64,000 bases of DNA from the NCBI RefSeq assembly GCF_000282475.1, contig NZ_AKJF01000064.1, positions 1 to 64,000 of the forward strand, written 5' to 3'. The position numbers and the translations under genes are program-made. The notes under the pieces were generated by a model. The model made no database searches. It saw only the letters and a program-made list of their open reading frames with translations, and was not told where the DNA came from. The first letter of the stretch is position 1. Every line of letters starts with the position of its first letter. Shown here piece by piece: positions 39,708-48,656 of this stretch. Origin of the DNA: Pseudomonas sp. GM78. Its GTDB lineage: Bacteria > Pseudomonadota > Gammaproteobacteria > Pseudomonadales > Pseudomonadaceae.

Positions 39708-40850
39708 GTGGCTAAAACTCTCGACATCAGTGCCAATTTCGACAGCGGCAACATCCAGGTCATCGATGTCAGTGACCCGCTCAAACCCCTGCTGGCCATC
39801 CGCCCCGATACCAAAAGCAACCATTTCCAATGGTTCCACTTCAAGGCCAGCGGCCTGCATGTCGGCCAGGACCACTGGTTTCGCCTGAACAATGCCAGCC
39901 AGTCCTCGTACAACAAGGCTTGGACCGGTTACCAGGCGGTGGCGTCCTACGACCACGTCAACTGGTTTCGTGTGCCGACCATTTTCGAGGGTGACTGCCT
40001 GCGTTTCAGCCTCGAAGCCGAACAGACCCACGCCTGGTTCGCCTACTTCGAACCCTACAGCCGCGGCCGCCACGACTGGCTGATCGAGCAGGCACTGACC
40101 AAGGCCGGCACCGAACTGCTGGCCACCGGCAAGAGCGTCGAAGGGCGTGACATCCAGCTGCTGCGCAAAGGTACCGGTGCCGAAGGCCAGCGCAAGGTGT
40201 GGATCATTGCCCAGCAACATCCCGGCGAACACATGGCGGAGTGGTTCATGGAGGGTGTGATCGAGCGCCTGGAGAAACACGACGACCCGGTGCTGAACAA
40301 ACTGCTGGCCAGCGCCGACCTGTACCTGGTGCCGAACATGAACCCGGACGGTGCCTTCCACGGCCACCTGCGCACCAACGCCATGGGCCAGGACCTGAAC
40401 CGCGCCTGGCAGAGCGCCAGCCAGGAGCTCAGCCCGGAAGTCTTTTTCGTCCAGCAGCAAATGGAACAGTACGGCGTCGACCTGTTCCTCGACATTCATG
40501 GTGACGAGGAAATTCCACACGTGTTCACCGCCGGTTGCGAAGGCAACCCGGGCTATACGCCACGGATCGCCGAACTTGAAGAACACTTCCGCAGCCACCT
40601 GAAACACACCACCAAGGACTTCCAGACCAAACACGGCTACACCCGCGACGAACCGGGGCAGGCGAACATGACCCTGGCGTGCAACAGCGTCGGCCAGAAG
40701 TACGATTGCCTGTCGCTGACCCTGGAAATGCCGTTCAAGGACCACGACGACCATCCGAATCCGTTGACCGGCTGGTCGGGCAAGCGTTCGAAGCAGTTGG
40801 GCAAGGATGTGCTAACGACTGTCGCGGAAATGATCGAAGCTTTACGCTAG
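39708..40850 (+). CDS. M14-family cytosolic carboxypeptidase (CCP/Nna1-like)
   Basis: Zinc carboxypeptidase related to eukaryotic cytosolic carboxypeptidases. The 380-aa protein has an N-terminal beta-sandwich domain (about residues 1-120, with WFHFKASGL and WFAYFEPYS), then the peptidase domain. Zinc ligands are in QQHPGEHMAEW (HxxE) and LFLDIHGDEE (His); NMNPDGAFHGHLRTNAMGQD has the Arg that binds the substrate carboxylate, and the catalytic Glu is in LTLEMPFKDH. No signal peptide. Start GTG 39708 has AGGAA upstream. Substrate unknown; monocistronic. Confidence 0.88.
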   Translation: MAKTLDISANFDSGNIQVIDVSDPLKPLLAIRPDTKSNHFQWFHFKASGLHVGQDHWFRLNNASQSSYNKAWTGYQAVASYDHVNWFRVPTIFEGDCLRFSLEAEQTHAWFAYFEPYSRGRHDWLIEQALTKAGTELLATGKSVEGRDIQLLRKGTGAEGQRKVWIIAQQHPGEHMAEWFMEGVIERLEKHDDPVLNKLLASADLYLVPNMNPDGAFHGHLRTNAMGQDLNRAWQSASQELSPEVFFVQQQMEQYGVDLFLDIHGDEEIPHVFTAGCEGNPGYTPRIAELEEHFRSHLKHTTKDFQTKHGYTRDEPGQANMTLACNSVGQKYDCLSLTLEMPFKDHDDHPNPLTGWSGKRSKQLGKDVLTTVAEMIEALR

Positions 40851-40864
40851 CAAAACTTTCAAGA

Positions 40865-40885
40865 CATGACCTCATTGAGGTCATG
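40865..40885. terminator. Hairpin after the carboxypeptidase gene
   Basis: CATGACCTCA and TGAGGTCATG form a perfect 10-bp inverted repeat around one base; the sequence following (TTCGT) is only weakly T-rich. Confidence 0.6.
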
Positions 40886-40920
40886 TTCGTATTCAACCCA
40901 TGTAAAAGAGGTTGATGATG

Positions 40921-42259
40921 TTATGGACTCACTTCTATCTGAAGATAGACGCTTCTTTTTGAAAGATTGCCTTGTGCATCGACTCCTTCTACGCTGTAAG
41001 TACCTGATGTCGCCTGGCGGCCCTCAAGCAAAAAACTCGAGTTTTCGGTTGAACCAACCGTGGGTGGAATCCCAAACCTCTTGATCACATCATAACGAAT
41101 TGCATTGGGTACCGGATCCCAAGAAAATTGAATACGTCCCGGACCTGGAACTCCCTTGAAATTTTCCGGCGCCAACTCATAAAACTCAGGCTGTGGCGGA
41201 TAAGGTGGCGCGTAGGAAGCCAGTCGGTACTTTTGCTCCAACCAGGTTCTTGACATGTCGGCATCAGCCCAACTACCACGAAGCTGCATACCAGGCTCCC
41301 ACCCAATCATCCCGGAATACCAAAACTCTCTATCGCTGCACTGAACACCTTGTTCATATCCATTTTTGTAACCAGGTTGACTACGCATACAATGAAGACC
41401 TCCAGCGTTGTGGCCTATTTCATGAGCAAAGGTAAAGTTATTCGTAACAGTGCTAATGCTCAATCTACCCGGCATTTGAGCCTTTCCAAGTACATAGCCA
41501 TTCCAAATATCTCCCACATGAGAGTCACTGCCAACAAAAAGAGCTACCAAATCACATATTTGATATCGTATCGTTGGTAATTTTAGGGCTTGGCTCATGA
41601 ATAAGCGTCTTGACCAACCTTAGAGAAATACTTCCTATGCGGGAGTTTCGAAGTGACAGATTCACCGTTTCCAATCTTGCTCTAGCGTCAGCGTTAAGGT
41701 CTGCGCCAACATATCCTGAGTTAACTGCGCTTCTGGTATAGGCAGCCAAAACATCAATGACTACGGGAGCGCGTGATGAAAATGTGGCACTCTGCGTCGG
41801 CGAACCTGGTTTTTTTTCGATGATGCCTTCAACTATGTCATTTCGAACAGGCTTATCAAATTCAGGCGGTAAAGGCACAAATGTACGTTCTCCACTTTTG
41901 GTGGTTTTTAACACTCCGTTTTTACCTATGCCCCCTATAAGAGCAAAATGGCTTCCATCTGGCGATCGAACATCAACAAGGTAACCCTGCGAACGATCCG
42001 GCATCCGTAGGTTCGCGCTTTCAACTGTGTATCCATCACTTTCATAAGATGCCGACAGCTCATAAACCGCCAAACCAATCAAATCAGAATACAACTGCTC
42101 ACTGGTCTTACTGGCGAAATCAGCGATGAAGGTTTGACTTGGGTCACCAGAATCAGGAGGGCGTTGGTGCGTGCACGCGCCGACCAATAAAGTCATTGAT
42201 ATAGCACACATCATGGATGCAACCCGCCGTGAAAAACGTATGTATATAGTCTTCGACAC
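40921..42259 (-). pseudogene. Reprolysin-like (metzincin) metalloprotease lipoprotein, frame-disrupted
   Basis: Two overlapping minus-strand frames make up one protein. The first (GTG 42259, GGGAGA upstream, to a stop at 41552) has a lipobox LLVGAC, a propeptide-like region and the start of a metzincin domain (APVVIDVLAAYTRSAVNSGY). The second (to 40921) continues in the next frame with CDLVALFVGSDSHVGDI, the zinc motif HEIGHNAGGLHC, a Met-turn YSGMIG and an FnIII-like tail. A +1 change of frame near 41555-41600 separates prodomain from active site, and the join looks short, so a small deletion is likely. Base composition is AT-richer than its neighbours. Confidence 0.7.
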
Positions 42260-42511
42260 GATAGTTCTCCCTGAGTAAACCATGTTGCTGCTATTCGATT
42301 GGCCGGACCTGACAACTGCAATCTCTTTGCATTTAACATGTGTTTTTGGGATATCGATACTGTCAAAGTTGACAGGTAGTGGCATTACTTCGGCGATTCA
42401 GTGAATCCAATATTCAGTACTGGCATCGAGCTGTTGTTTACCTTCGCTCGCAGACATACCTTGGCACGGTTGCGTTGGTCTATTCCTCCAAAGCAACCGC
42501 CAAGCTTTCGA

Positions 42512-43057
42512 TCAACAGCGATCCTTACCCCGCAACATGCTGTCCAGCACCTCATCGCGCCGCACCCAACCGTGAAACAACGCCGCGGCCAGATGCAGCA
42601 GCACCGTCAGAAACAGTAGATACGCCAGATACCCATGCGCCTTGCGCAAGAACGCAAACACCTGCGCATTCGCCGGCACAATCGACGGCAACTGCAACGA
42701 ACTGCTGAGCATCACCGGTTCGCCCGACGCGGAAATCATTGCCCAGCCCAACAACGGCAAAACCAGCATCAGGGCGTACAGCAGCACATGGGACGCCTTG
42801 GCCGCCAGCGCTTGCCAACCCGGCAGGTCGGCGGGCAGCGGTGGCTGCTGCGTGGAGAAGCGCACGAGCAGTCGCACGATCACCAGCAACAGAATCGCCA
42901 CGCCTAACGGCTTGTGCAGGTGAATCAGCCATTCATGACGCTCGGACACCGAGGCGACCATGCCTGCGCCGATAAACAGCATGGCGATGATCATCAGCGC
43001 CATCAGCCAGTGCAGCAGGCGCGCCAGGGGAGCGAAGTGCTTGGGTTGGGTGCTCAT
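42512..43057 (-). CDS. Cytochrome b561 family protein
   Basis: Inner-membrane di-heme b cytochrome. The 181-aa protein has four membrane helices with histidines in ARLLHWLMALM, HEWLIHLHKPLG, KASHVLLYALML and KAHGYLAYLLF, the haem-ligand pattern of bacterial CybB proteins. Its start overlaps the end of the catalase-family gene by four bases, so the two are one transcript; it may pass quinol electrons to the peroxidase. Confidence 0.93.
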   Translation of the reverse strand: MSTQPKHFAPLARLLHWLMALMIIAMLFIGAGMVASVSERHEWLIHLHKPLGVAILLLVIVRLLVRFSTQQPPLPADLPGWQALAAKASHVLLYALMLVLPLLGWAMISASGEPVMLSSSLQLPSIVPANAQVFAFLRKAHGYLAYLLFLTVLLHLAAALFHGWVRRDEVLDSMLRGKDRC

Positions 43058-44130
43058 TGCTGGGCCTCCTGTTTGGCGGCGGGCAACTGGCTGACTTCGC
43101 TGGTGCGACGCAGGTAGGAATTGGCGTAACCGGCTGAACGAGCGGCGAGCAGTGGGTCGTCGGAACCCTCGATGCCGGCGGGCAATACCAGCGGGTCATA
43201 GTTGATGTCGCGGCACTCGCCGCTGAGTTGCGGCTGGGTGCTTTCCAGCACCAGGGTGCCTGCGTTCAACACCTTGCGCCCGTCGGGCCAGGCCTTGCTG
43301 GCGTCGTTGACCGGATCACCGGGGTTGGCCAGGGTGATGTTCAATTGAAAGCGCAACGGGCCGGCGGCGATGCGCTGAACCAGATCTTTCTCGAGGAAAT
43401 CGTTGCCTTGCGGTGCCGTGGCACCAGGCGCGTCCTGAACCAGCGGCGCCATGCTCCAGCGCACCGCTTGGCGCTGTCCGGCGGCGTTGACCAGATAGAA
43501 CGCATTGACGCTGTTGTAGGTTTCCGTCACGTAACTGGCCGAAGGTTTGGCAGTCTTGATCCAGGCCAAAAACGGTGCGGCTTCCGGGTGCGAACCAAAG
43601 AACGCCGGCACCGCCGCGGGGTCCGGTTTGCCGGTAGCGGGCACCGGCGACTGGGCTTGCTGCAATTGGTAGAACGCCTCGGGCGTACCCACCGGAAACA
43701 CCGGCATGCTGTTCATTCCAGTACGCCATTGCTGCCCGTTGGCCTGGGTGAAGCGCAACGCCAGGCTGCGGATCGGCACAGCGCTGTCTGGCGCGTAAGG
43801 ATTACCCGCCGGCAAGGCGAAACGGCCAACCACCGGCGTGCGCGCCTCGTTGAACACCTGTGCGGTGGAATAACTGCGAGCCTCACCACTGCTCTCGAAA
43901 TGGCCGATCACGCACACGCCTTTGGCATGATTGCGGCGAAATCCCGGATGCACGCCGTTGTTGGTTTCCAGCACATTGACCAGCTTTTTCGGGGTCAGGC
44001 GCTGTGGGTCAAAGGTGCCGTTGACGTAGGCAAACGCCCCGGCCACTGCGGCCACGACCACGGCAATGCCGGCCAGACGCAATGTCAGGCTGGCGGCACT
44101 CAAGGGTGGCGGTGATGATCGATCTACCAT
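43054..44130 (-). CDS. Catalase-family peroxidase (SrpA-like), membrane-anchored
   Basis: Haem peroxidase of the catalase-related group. From ATG 44130 (TGGAGT upstream) the product is 358 aa. It has an N-terminal membrane anchor or signal (LRLAGIAVVVAAVAGAFAYV), then the distal-His region VHPGFRRNHAKGVCVIGHFE and FALPAGNPYAPDSAVPIRSL typical of SrpA/YdaA-type catalases, which lack the C-terminal domains of full catalases. It is cotranscribed with cytochrome b561 and faces an ECF sigma gene with a matching promoter. Confidence 0.9.
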   Translation of the reverse strand: MVDRSSPPPLSAASLTLRLAGIAVVVAAVAGAFAYVNGTFDPQRLTPKKLVNVLETNNGVHPGFRRNHAKGVCVIGHFESSGEARSYSTAQVFNEARTPVVGRFALPAGNPYAPDSAVPIRSLALRFTQANGQQWRTGMNSMPVFPVGTPEAFYQLQQAQSPVPATGKPDPAAVPAFFGSHPEAAPFLAWIKTAKPSASYVTETYNSVNAFYLVNAAGQRQAVRWSMAPLVQDAPGATAPQGNDFLEKDLVQRIAAGPLRFQLNITLANPGDPVNDASKAWPDGRKVLNAGTLVLESTQPQLSGECRDINYDPLVLPAGIEGSDDPLLAARSAGYANSYLRRTSEVSQLPAAKQEAQQ

Positions 44131-44173
44131 GAAAGACTCCAGGGCCATCGGCCACAAGTGAGAAGAATCAGGC

Positions 44174-44199
44174 AGACGAACCCCACGGCGGTTTATTCC
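44174..44199 (-). promoter_or_regulatory. ECF-type promoter for catalase/cytochrome b561
   Basis: On the minus strand GGAATAA (44199-44193), 14-bp spacer, CGTCT (44178-44174). Motif and spacing are the same as in the promoter of the divergent sigma gene. Confidence 0.75.
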
Positions 44200-44227
44200 A
44201 TCACCCGGTATTTATTTTTCCGGGCGT

Positions 44228-44253
44228 GGAATAACCTTCAATCCCATGCGTCT
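44228..44253 (+). promoter_or_regulatory. ECF-type promoter for sigma/anti-sigma genes
   Basis: GGAATAA (44228-44234), 14-bp spacer, CGTCT (44249-44253). The -35 GGAAT and -10 CGTC are typical of ECF sigma factors, and the mirror-image copy on the other strand suggests autoregulation plus control of the catalase operon. Confidence 0.75.
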
Positions 44254-44288
44254 TCCTGGTTCAAAGCGTAGTGAGTAACCAGAAATTC

Positions 44289-44795
44289 ATGAACGATATC
44301 GACGAACAACTGCGAGAAATCATTCCCAGGTTGCGCCGCTTCGCCGTATCGCTGACGCGCAATCCGAGCAGCGCCGACGATCTGGTGCAGTCGTGCCTTG
44401 AGCGTGCGCTGTCGAGTTGGGGCGACAAGCGTGTCGAGGGCGACTTGCGCGCCTGGTTGTTCTCGATTCTGTATCGACAGTTTCTCGATGCTCACCGCCG
44501 TACCCGACGTTATGCGCGAATGCTCGAATTTTTCACCGGACGCGACGATGCGCAGCCTTCGGTGGAGCGAACCGTGATCGCGCAATCGACCCTCAATGCC
44601 TTCGATCAGCTGCCCACTGAACAGCGCGCACTGCTGCTGTGGGTGTCGGTGGAAGGCTTGAGTTACAAAGAGGTCGCCGAGATTCTCGACGTGCCCACCG
44701 GTACCGTGATGTCCCGCCTGTCCCGGGCCCGCCAGGCCCTGCGCCAACTCAGCGATGGCGAAATCAACCGCCCTGCCCTGCGGAGACTCAAATGA
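44289..44795 (+). CDS. ECF RNA polymerase sigma factor
   Basis: The product is 168 aa from ATG 44289 (a GTG at 44271 is in frame but lies only about 11 bases after the predicted transcription start). Region 2: FAVSLTRNPSSADDLVQSCL and RVEGDLRAWLFSILYRQFLD; region 4: LPTEQRALLLWVSVEGLSYK, EVAEILDVPTGTVMSRLSRA. Its stop overlaps the anti-sigma start by four bases. It probably reads GGAATAA-N14-CGTCT promoters in front of itself and of the divergent catalase operon. Confidence 0.93.
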   Translation: MNDIDEQLREIIPRLRRFAVSLTRNPSSADDLVQSCLERALSSWGDKRVEGDLRAWLFSILYRQFLDAHRRTRRYARMLEFFTGRDDAQPSVERTVIAQSTLNAFDQLPTEQRALLLWVSVEGLSYKEVAEILDVPTGTVMSRLSRARQALRQLSDGEINRPALRRLK

Positions 44796-45544
44796 TCAGC
44801 ATGCCCCCCAGCGAGCGCGACCTGCACGCTTTCGTCGACCATCAGCTCGGCGAGGAAGACCGGCGTCTGGTGGAGACTTTCCTGGCCAGTAACCCGGAAA
44901 TTTCCGCACAAGTGCGTGCCTGGCAGCAGGACGCCCAACAACTGCGTGCTGCCCTGAGTGGTGCCTTGCAGCAGCCGGCCAATCCGCACCTTGATCCTGT
45001 GCAGATCCGCCGACGCTTGAAAAGCCAGACCCGACGCCACCTGGCCAGCGCCGCGGTATTGCTGATCGCTGTCAGCATCGGTGGGGTCAGCGGCTGGCAG
45101 GCTCGGGAAATGACCCTCCTCAGCGCAGCGCAACCGATGGCCGATGCCATGCAGGCTTACCGTCTGATTGCCCAGCAAGGCATCCTGCCGGCCGACTACA
45201 AGGCGGGTGACGACGGTGACATGCAGGGCTGGCTCGACCGTTATTTCACCCAGGCCAATCGCCTGCCTGATTTGTCGGGCGCAGGCTTCAAACCGGCCAG
45301 CGGGCGCTTGCTCAGCACTGAGCAAGGACCGGCGGCGATGGTGGTCTACGAGGACTCGCGCGGGCAGAAAATCAGTTTTTACGTGCGCCCGCCGGGACCG
45401 AAAAACTATCTGCTGCCCAGGGGCAGTCGCAGTGATGGCGGCTTGCAGGCCGAGTATTGGTCGGGAGGCGGCTACAACTACGCGATGGTCAGCCCGGCGG
45501 ATACGCCGGCGGCGCAGATGCTCAGACATACAGTGAACTTCTGA
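44792..45544 (+). CDS. Membrane anti-sigma factor
   Basis: Inhibitor of the ECF sigma encoded just upstream. The 250-aa protein has an N-terminal zinc-finger-type anti-sigma domain variant (DLHAFVDHQLGEEDRRLVET, which lacks the full HxxxCxxC), one membrane helix (LASAAVLLIAVSIGGVSG, about residues 90-107) and a periplasmic sensor domain. ATGA overlap indicates translational coupling. The signal is unknown; the catalase target suggests an oxidant. Confidence 0.9.
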   Translation: MISMPPSERDLHAFVDHQLGEEDRRLVETFLASNPEISAQVRAWQQDAQQLRAALSGALQQPANPHLDPVQIRRRLKSQTRRHLASAAVLLIAVSIGGVSGWQAREMTLLSAAQPMADAMQAYRLIAQQGILPADYKAGDDGDMQGWLDRYFTQANRLPDLSGAGFKPASGRLLSTEQGPAAMVVYEDSRGQKISFYVRPPGPKNYLLPRGSRSDGGLQAEYWSGGGYNYAMVSPADTPAAQMLRHTVNF

Positions 45545-45556
45545 TCGCCATCAAAT

Positions 45557-45651
45557 CCCTGTGGGAGCGGGCTTGCCCGCGATGGCGGCCTGGCAGCAAT
45601 AAAGATGTCGCCTGAAAGATCGCTATCGCGGGCAAGCCCGCTCCCACAGGG
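45557..45651. repeat. REP doublet (GTGGGAGCGGGCTTGCCC type)
   Basis: Perfect 27-bp arms at 45557-45583 and 45625-45651, between the convergent anti-sigma and IclR genes; likely also a transcription barrier. Confidence 0.9.
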
Positions 45652-45676
45652 TTCAGTGCGTCTCCAGAGATTGCGT

Positions 45677-46513
45677 TCAGCCTTGCCCGAAGACTTGCGA
45701 AGGCCGCCGCAACAACGGATCAAACGGATTGATCCGCGGCCCGATCAGTGCCGCTTCGCGCTTGAGCATTTCCACCACCGTCGGCAAGCGATCCGGGCCA
45801 AGCCGATCACTCACGGTCGCCACGCTCAACGCCGCCACCGCGCGCCCTTCGCGATCGAGGATCGGCACCGCCACCCCGGCCATGCCCTGTAAAACGCCGG
45901 TATTGCGCCCGGCGTAACCGAGCTTGCGCACGTTCTCGACTTCCGAGCGCAGGAACACCTCGTCATACAGGTGGAAATCCTTGAGCCGTGGCAAGTTGTA
46001 ATGGATCACCGTGTCGCGCTCCTCTTCTGGCAGGAACGCCAGGATCGCCAGGCTGCCCTGGCCCACCCCCAATGCCACGCGCCCGCCGATATCACCGGTG
46101 AAGGTGCGGATCGGAAACGGCCCTTCGCTGCGGTCCAGGCAGATCGCATCGAAGCCACTGCGCGCCAGCAGGAACAACGAATCGCCCAAGGATGCCGACA
46201 GCCGCAACAGCGCCGGACGCACCAGTTCGCGCAGGTTGCCACTATTGCCCGCGCGGGCCGCCAGGGCGAAAAAGTCCAGGCTCAGGCGATAGCGTTTGCT
46301 GCGCGCATCCTGCTCGACCATGCCCTCGTCCATCAGGCTGCGCAACAACCGGTGGGTGGTCGGTTGCGACAGGCCTATGTGCTGGGCCAGTTGTGTCACC
46401 CGCTCACCGCCCTCGACGGTATCGCCCAACGCACGCAGCACCGCAAACAGTCTTGAGACGGCGCCGACACCGACCTCATTTTTGTTTTCATTCCGCTCAA
46501 TGGAATCTGACAT
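45677..46513 (-). CDS. IclR-family transcriptional regulator
   Basis: The product is 278 aa from ATG 46513. N-terminal winged HTH (VSRLFAVLRALGD, VTQLAQHIGLSQPTTHRLLR) and a C-terminal IclR effector domain ending with the typical VGVAVPILDREGRAVAALSV-type segment (here AGVAVPILDREGRAVAALSV). It is divergent from the ABC transporter and HcnABC-like genes, which are its likely targets. Confidence 0.9.
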   Translation of the reverse strand: MSDSIERNENKNEVGVGAVSRLFAVLRALGDTVEGGERVTQLAQHIGLSQPTTHRLLRSLMDEGMVEQDARSKRYRLSLDFFALAARAGNSGNLRELVRPALLRLSASLGDSLFLLARSGFDAICLDRSEGPFPIRTFTGDIGGRVALGVGQGSLAILAFLPEEERDTVIHYNLPRLKDFHLYDEVFLRSEVENVRKLGYAGRNTGVLQGMAGVAVPILDREGRAVAALSVATVSDRLGPDRLPTVVEMLKREAALIGPRINPFDPLLRRPSQVFGQG

Positions 46514-46758
46514 GTGAATTCTCGACAATTAATTTACTGATCGAATAAAACTGAAAATAGTTATCGTCTCAGTGAAATAGACCATTGAGCCCATCCTAGT
46601 CTTCGCCCTAATCTGCGTCCAGACAGGGGCGATTCGAACAACAGCGGCAGCCGACTCAAGTCGAGCGCCAACGCACCCCGCAACAACCTTTCGTATCTGC
46701 CCATACAAAAAAGCGCGCCTTCTGGCGACGCATAACAATCCCAGGTGGAGGCGCAGTC

Positions 46759-47784
46759 ATGGCTTTTGTGCAACTTGAAAAACTCGGCAAACGCTACGGT
46801 GAAATCGACGCCGTGGTCGCCACCGACCTGTCGGTGGAGAAAGGCGAATTCGTTTCCCTGCTCGGCCCTTCCGGGTGCGGCAAGACCACTACCCTGCAAA
46901 TGATCGCCGGCTTCGTCGAAGTCACCAGTGGGCGCATCGTGCTCGACGGGCGCGACATCACCCACGCCAAACCCGCCAGCCGGGGCTTGGGCGTGGTGTT
47001 CCAGAGCTACGCGCTGTTCCCGCACATGAGCGTCAAGGACAACGTCGCCTTCGGCCTGCGCATGCGCAAGGTGCCGGGCGCCGAGATTGCACAACGGGTG
47101 GATCGGGTGCTCAAGCTGGTGCGCCTCAACCAGCACGCCGAGCGCTATCCGCGGGAGCTGTCCGGCGGCCAGCGCCAACGGGTTGCCCTGGCCCGGGCGC
47201 TGGTGATCCAGCCGCCGGTGTTGCTACTCGATGAACCGCTGTCCAACCTCGACGCCAACCTGCGCGAAGAGATGCAGTTCGAGATCCGCCGCATCCAGCG
47301 CGAAGTCGGGATCACCACGCTGATGGTCACCCACGACCAGTCCGAAGCGCTGTCGATCAGTGACCGCGTGGTGGTGATGCAGGCCGGACGCATCACCCAG
47401 ATCGATGCCCCTTACACCCTCTACGAACACCCACGCACCGAGTTCATTTCCGGATTCGTCGGCAAGGCCAACCTGCTGCCCGGTGAACGCGACACGTCGG
47501 GTGAGGTTCAGGTGTGCACCTATGGCGCCGGCGAACTGACCCTGAGCCTGCGTCCGGAAAAAATCGATCTGCGCGAGGCAGGCCATGGGCGCTTGCAAGG
47601 CAAGGTCAGCAGCCGCTTCTTTCTCGGCAGCCAATGGCTGTACAGCGTCACGACCAGCCTCGGTGAACTCTGCGTGGTGCGCCGTAACGACGGCGCGGCA
47701 CCCTTGAACGAAGGCACAGCGGTTGGCCTGGATTGGGACGCGGCACTGTTGCGAGTGCTGAGCGTCGACGAGGTGACGGCATGA
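46759..47784 (+). CDS. Polyamine/opine-type ABC transporter, ATP-binding protein
   Basis: The 341-aa PotA-like ATPase has Walker A LLGPSGCGKTTTLQMIAGF, signature ELSGGQRQRVALARALVIQP, Walker B LLDEPLSNLDANLREEM, and a C-terminal TOBE domain. GGAGG precedes the ATG. Its end overlaps the first permease gene by four bases. It is the first gene of an operon with two permeases, a three-part oxidase and a binding protein. Confidence 0.94.
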   Translation: MAFVQLEKLGKRYGEIDAVVATDLSVEKGEFVSLLGPSGCGKTTTLQMIAGFVEVTSGRIVLDGRDITHAKPASRGLGVVFQSYALFPHMSVKDNVAFGLRMRKVPGAEIAQRVDRVLKLVRLNQHAERYPRELSGGQRQRVALARALVIQPPVLLLDEPLSNLDANLREEMQFEIRRIQREVGITTLMVTHDQSEALSISDRVVVMQAGRITQIDAPYTLYEHPRTEFISGFVGKANLLPGERDTSGEVQVCTYGAGELTLSLRPEKIDLREAGHGRLQGKVSSRFFLGSQWLYSVTTSLGELCVVRRNDGAAPLNEGTAVGLDWDAALLRVLSVDEVTA

Positions 47785-48650
47785 GTACGCTCACCGCCAT
47801 CCGCCAGGGCCGTCAGGGGTATCTGCTGTCCGCACCCGCCCTGGCCTTGTACCTCGGCTTGCTGCTCATTCCCCTGGCACTGACGCTGGTCCTGTCGTTC
47901 AACGTCTTCGACTACAGCTCGGGGATCGATGGCGACGCCTTCACGGTCGAGCACTACGGCAGCCTGCTGGGCGATCCCTACTTCTATGAAATCTTCCTGC
48001 GCACCTTGTGGATCAGCGCCCTGACCACCCTGCTCTGCGTACTGATCGGCGTGCCCGAGGCGTACATCCTCAGCCGCATGGGCACCCCCTGGCGCTCGAT
48101 TTTCCTGATCCTGATCCTCACCCCGCTGTTGATTTCAGTGGTGGTGCGCGCCTTCGGCTGGAGTCTGTTGCTCGGTGCCGACGGCCTGGTCAACCAGACC
48201 CTGCAGGCCTTCGGTGGCTCGCCGATGAAACTGCTCTACACGCCGTTCGCGGTGGTGGTCGCGCTGGTGCACGTGATGCTGCCGTTCATGATCATTCCGG
48301 TCTGGACCTCACTGCAAAAGCTCGACCCCGCCGCCGAACAGGCCGCGCTGTCCCTGGGCGCCAGCCACTTCACGGTGATTCGAAAAATAGTCCTGCCGCA
48401 AGTCATGCCCGGCGTGTTGTCCGGCACCCTGATCGTGTTCGGCCTTGCCGCCAGCTCCTTCGCGATTCCCGGCCTGCTCGGCGGGCGCCGTCTGAAGATG
48501 GTCGCCACGCTGATCTACGACCAGTACCTGTCGGAGCTCAACTGGCCCATGGGCGCGGCCATCGCCGTGGCCCTGCTGCTCATCAACCTGCTGATCATGC
48601 TGTCGTGGAACCGCATGATCGAAGGCCGCTACAAGAAATCATTGGGATAA
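47781..48650 (+). CDS. ABC transporter permease 1 (PotB-like)
   Basis: The product is 289 aa from ATG 47781, which overlaps the ATPase stop. Six membrane helices and the ATPase-contact loop AEQAALSLGASHFTVIRKIV. The topology and length match PotB/YdcU permeases. Confidence 0.92.
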   Translation: MSTLTAIRQGRQGYLLSAPALALYLGLLLIPLALTLVLSFNVFDYSSGIDGDAFTVEHYGSLLGDPYFYEIFLRTLWISALTTLLCVLIGVPEAYILSRMGTPWRSIFLILILTPLLISVVVRAFGWSLLLGADGLVNQTLQAFGGSPMKLLYTPFAVVVALVHVMLPFMIIPVWTSLQKLDPAAEQAALSLGASHFTVIRKIVLPQVMPGVLSGTLIVFGLAASSFAIPGLLGGRRLKMVATLIYDQYLSELNWPMGAAIAVALLLINLLIMLSWNRMIEGRYKKSLG

Positions 48651-48656
48651 TTCGCC

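Noticed and set aside
44271-44288. GTG 44271 as start of the ECF sigma gene
   Set aside because: It lies only about 11 bases after the predicted transcription start with no room for a Shine-Dalgarno; ATG 44289 fits better, though neither has a strong site.
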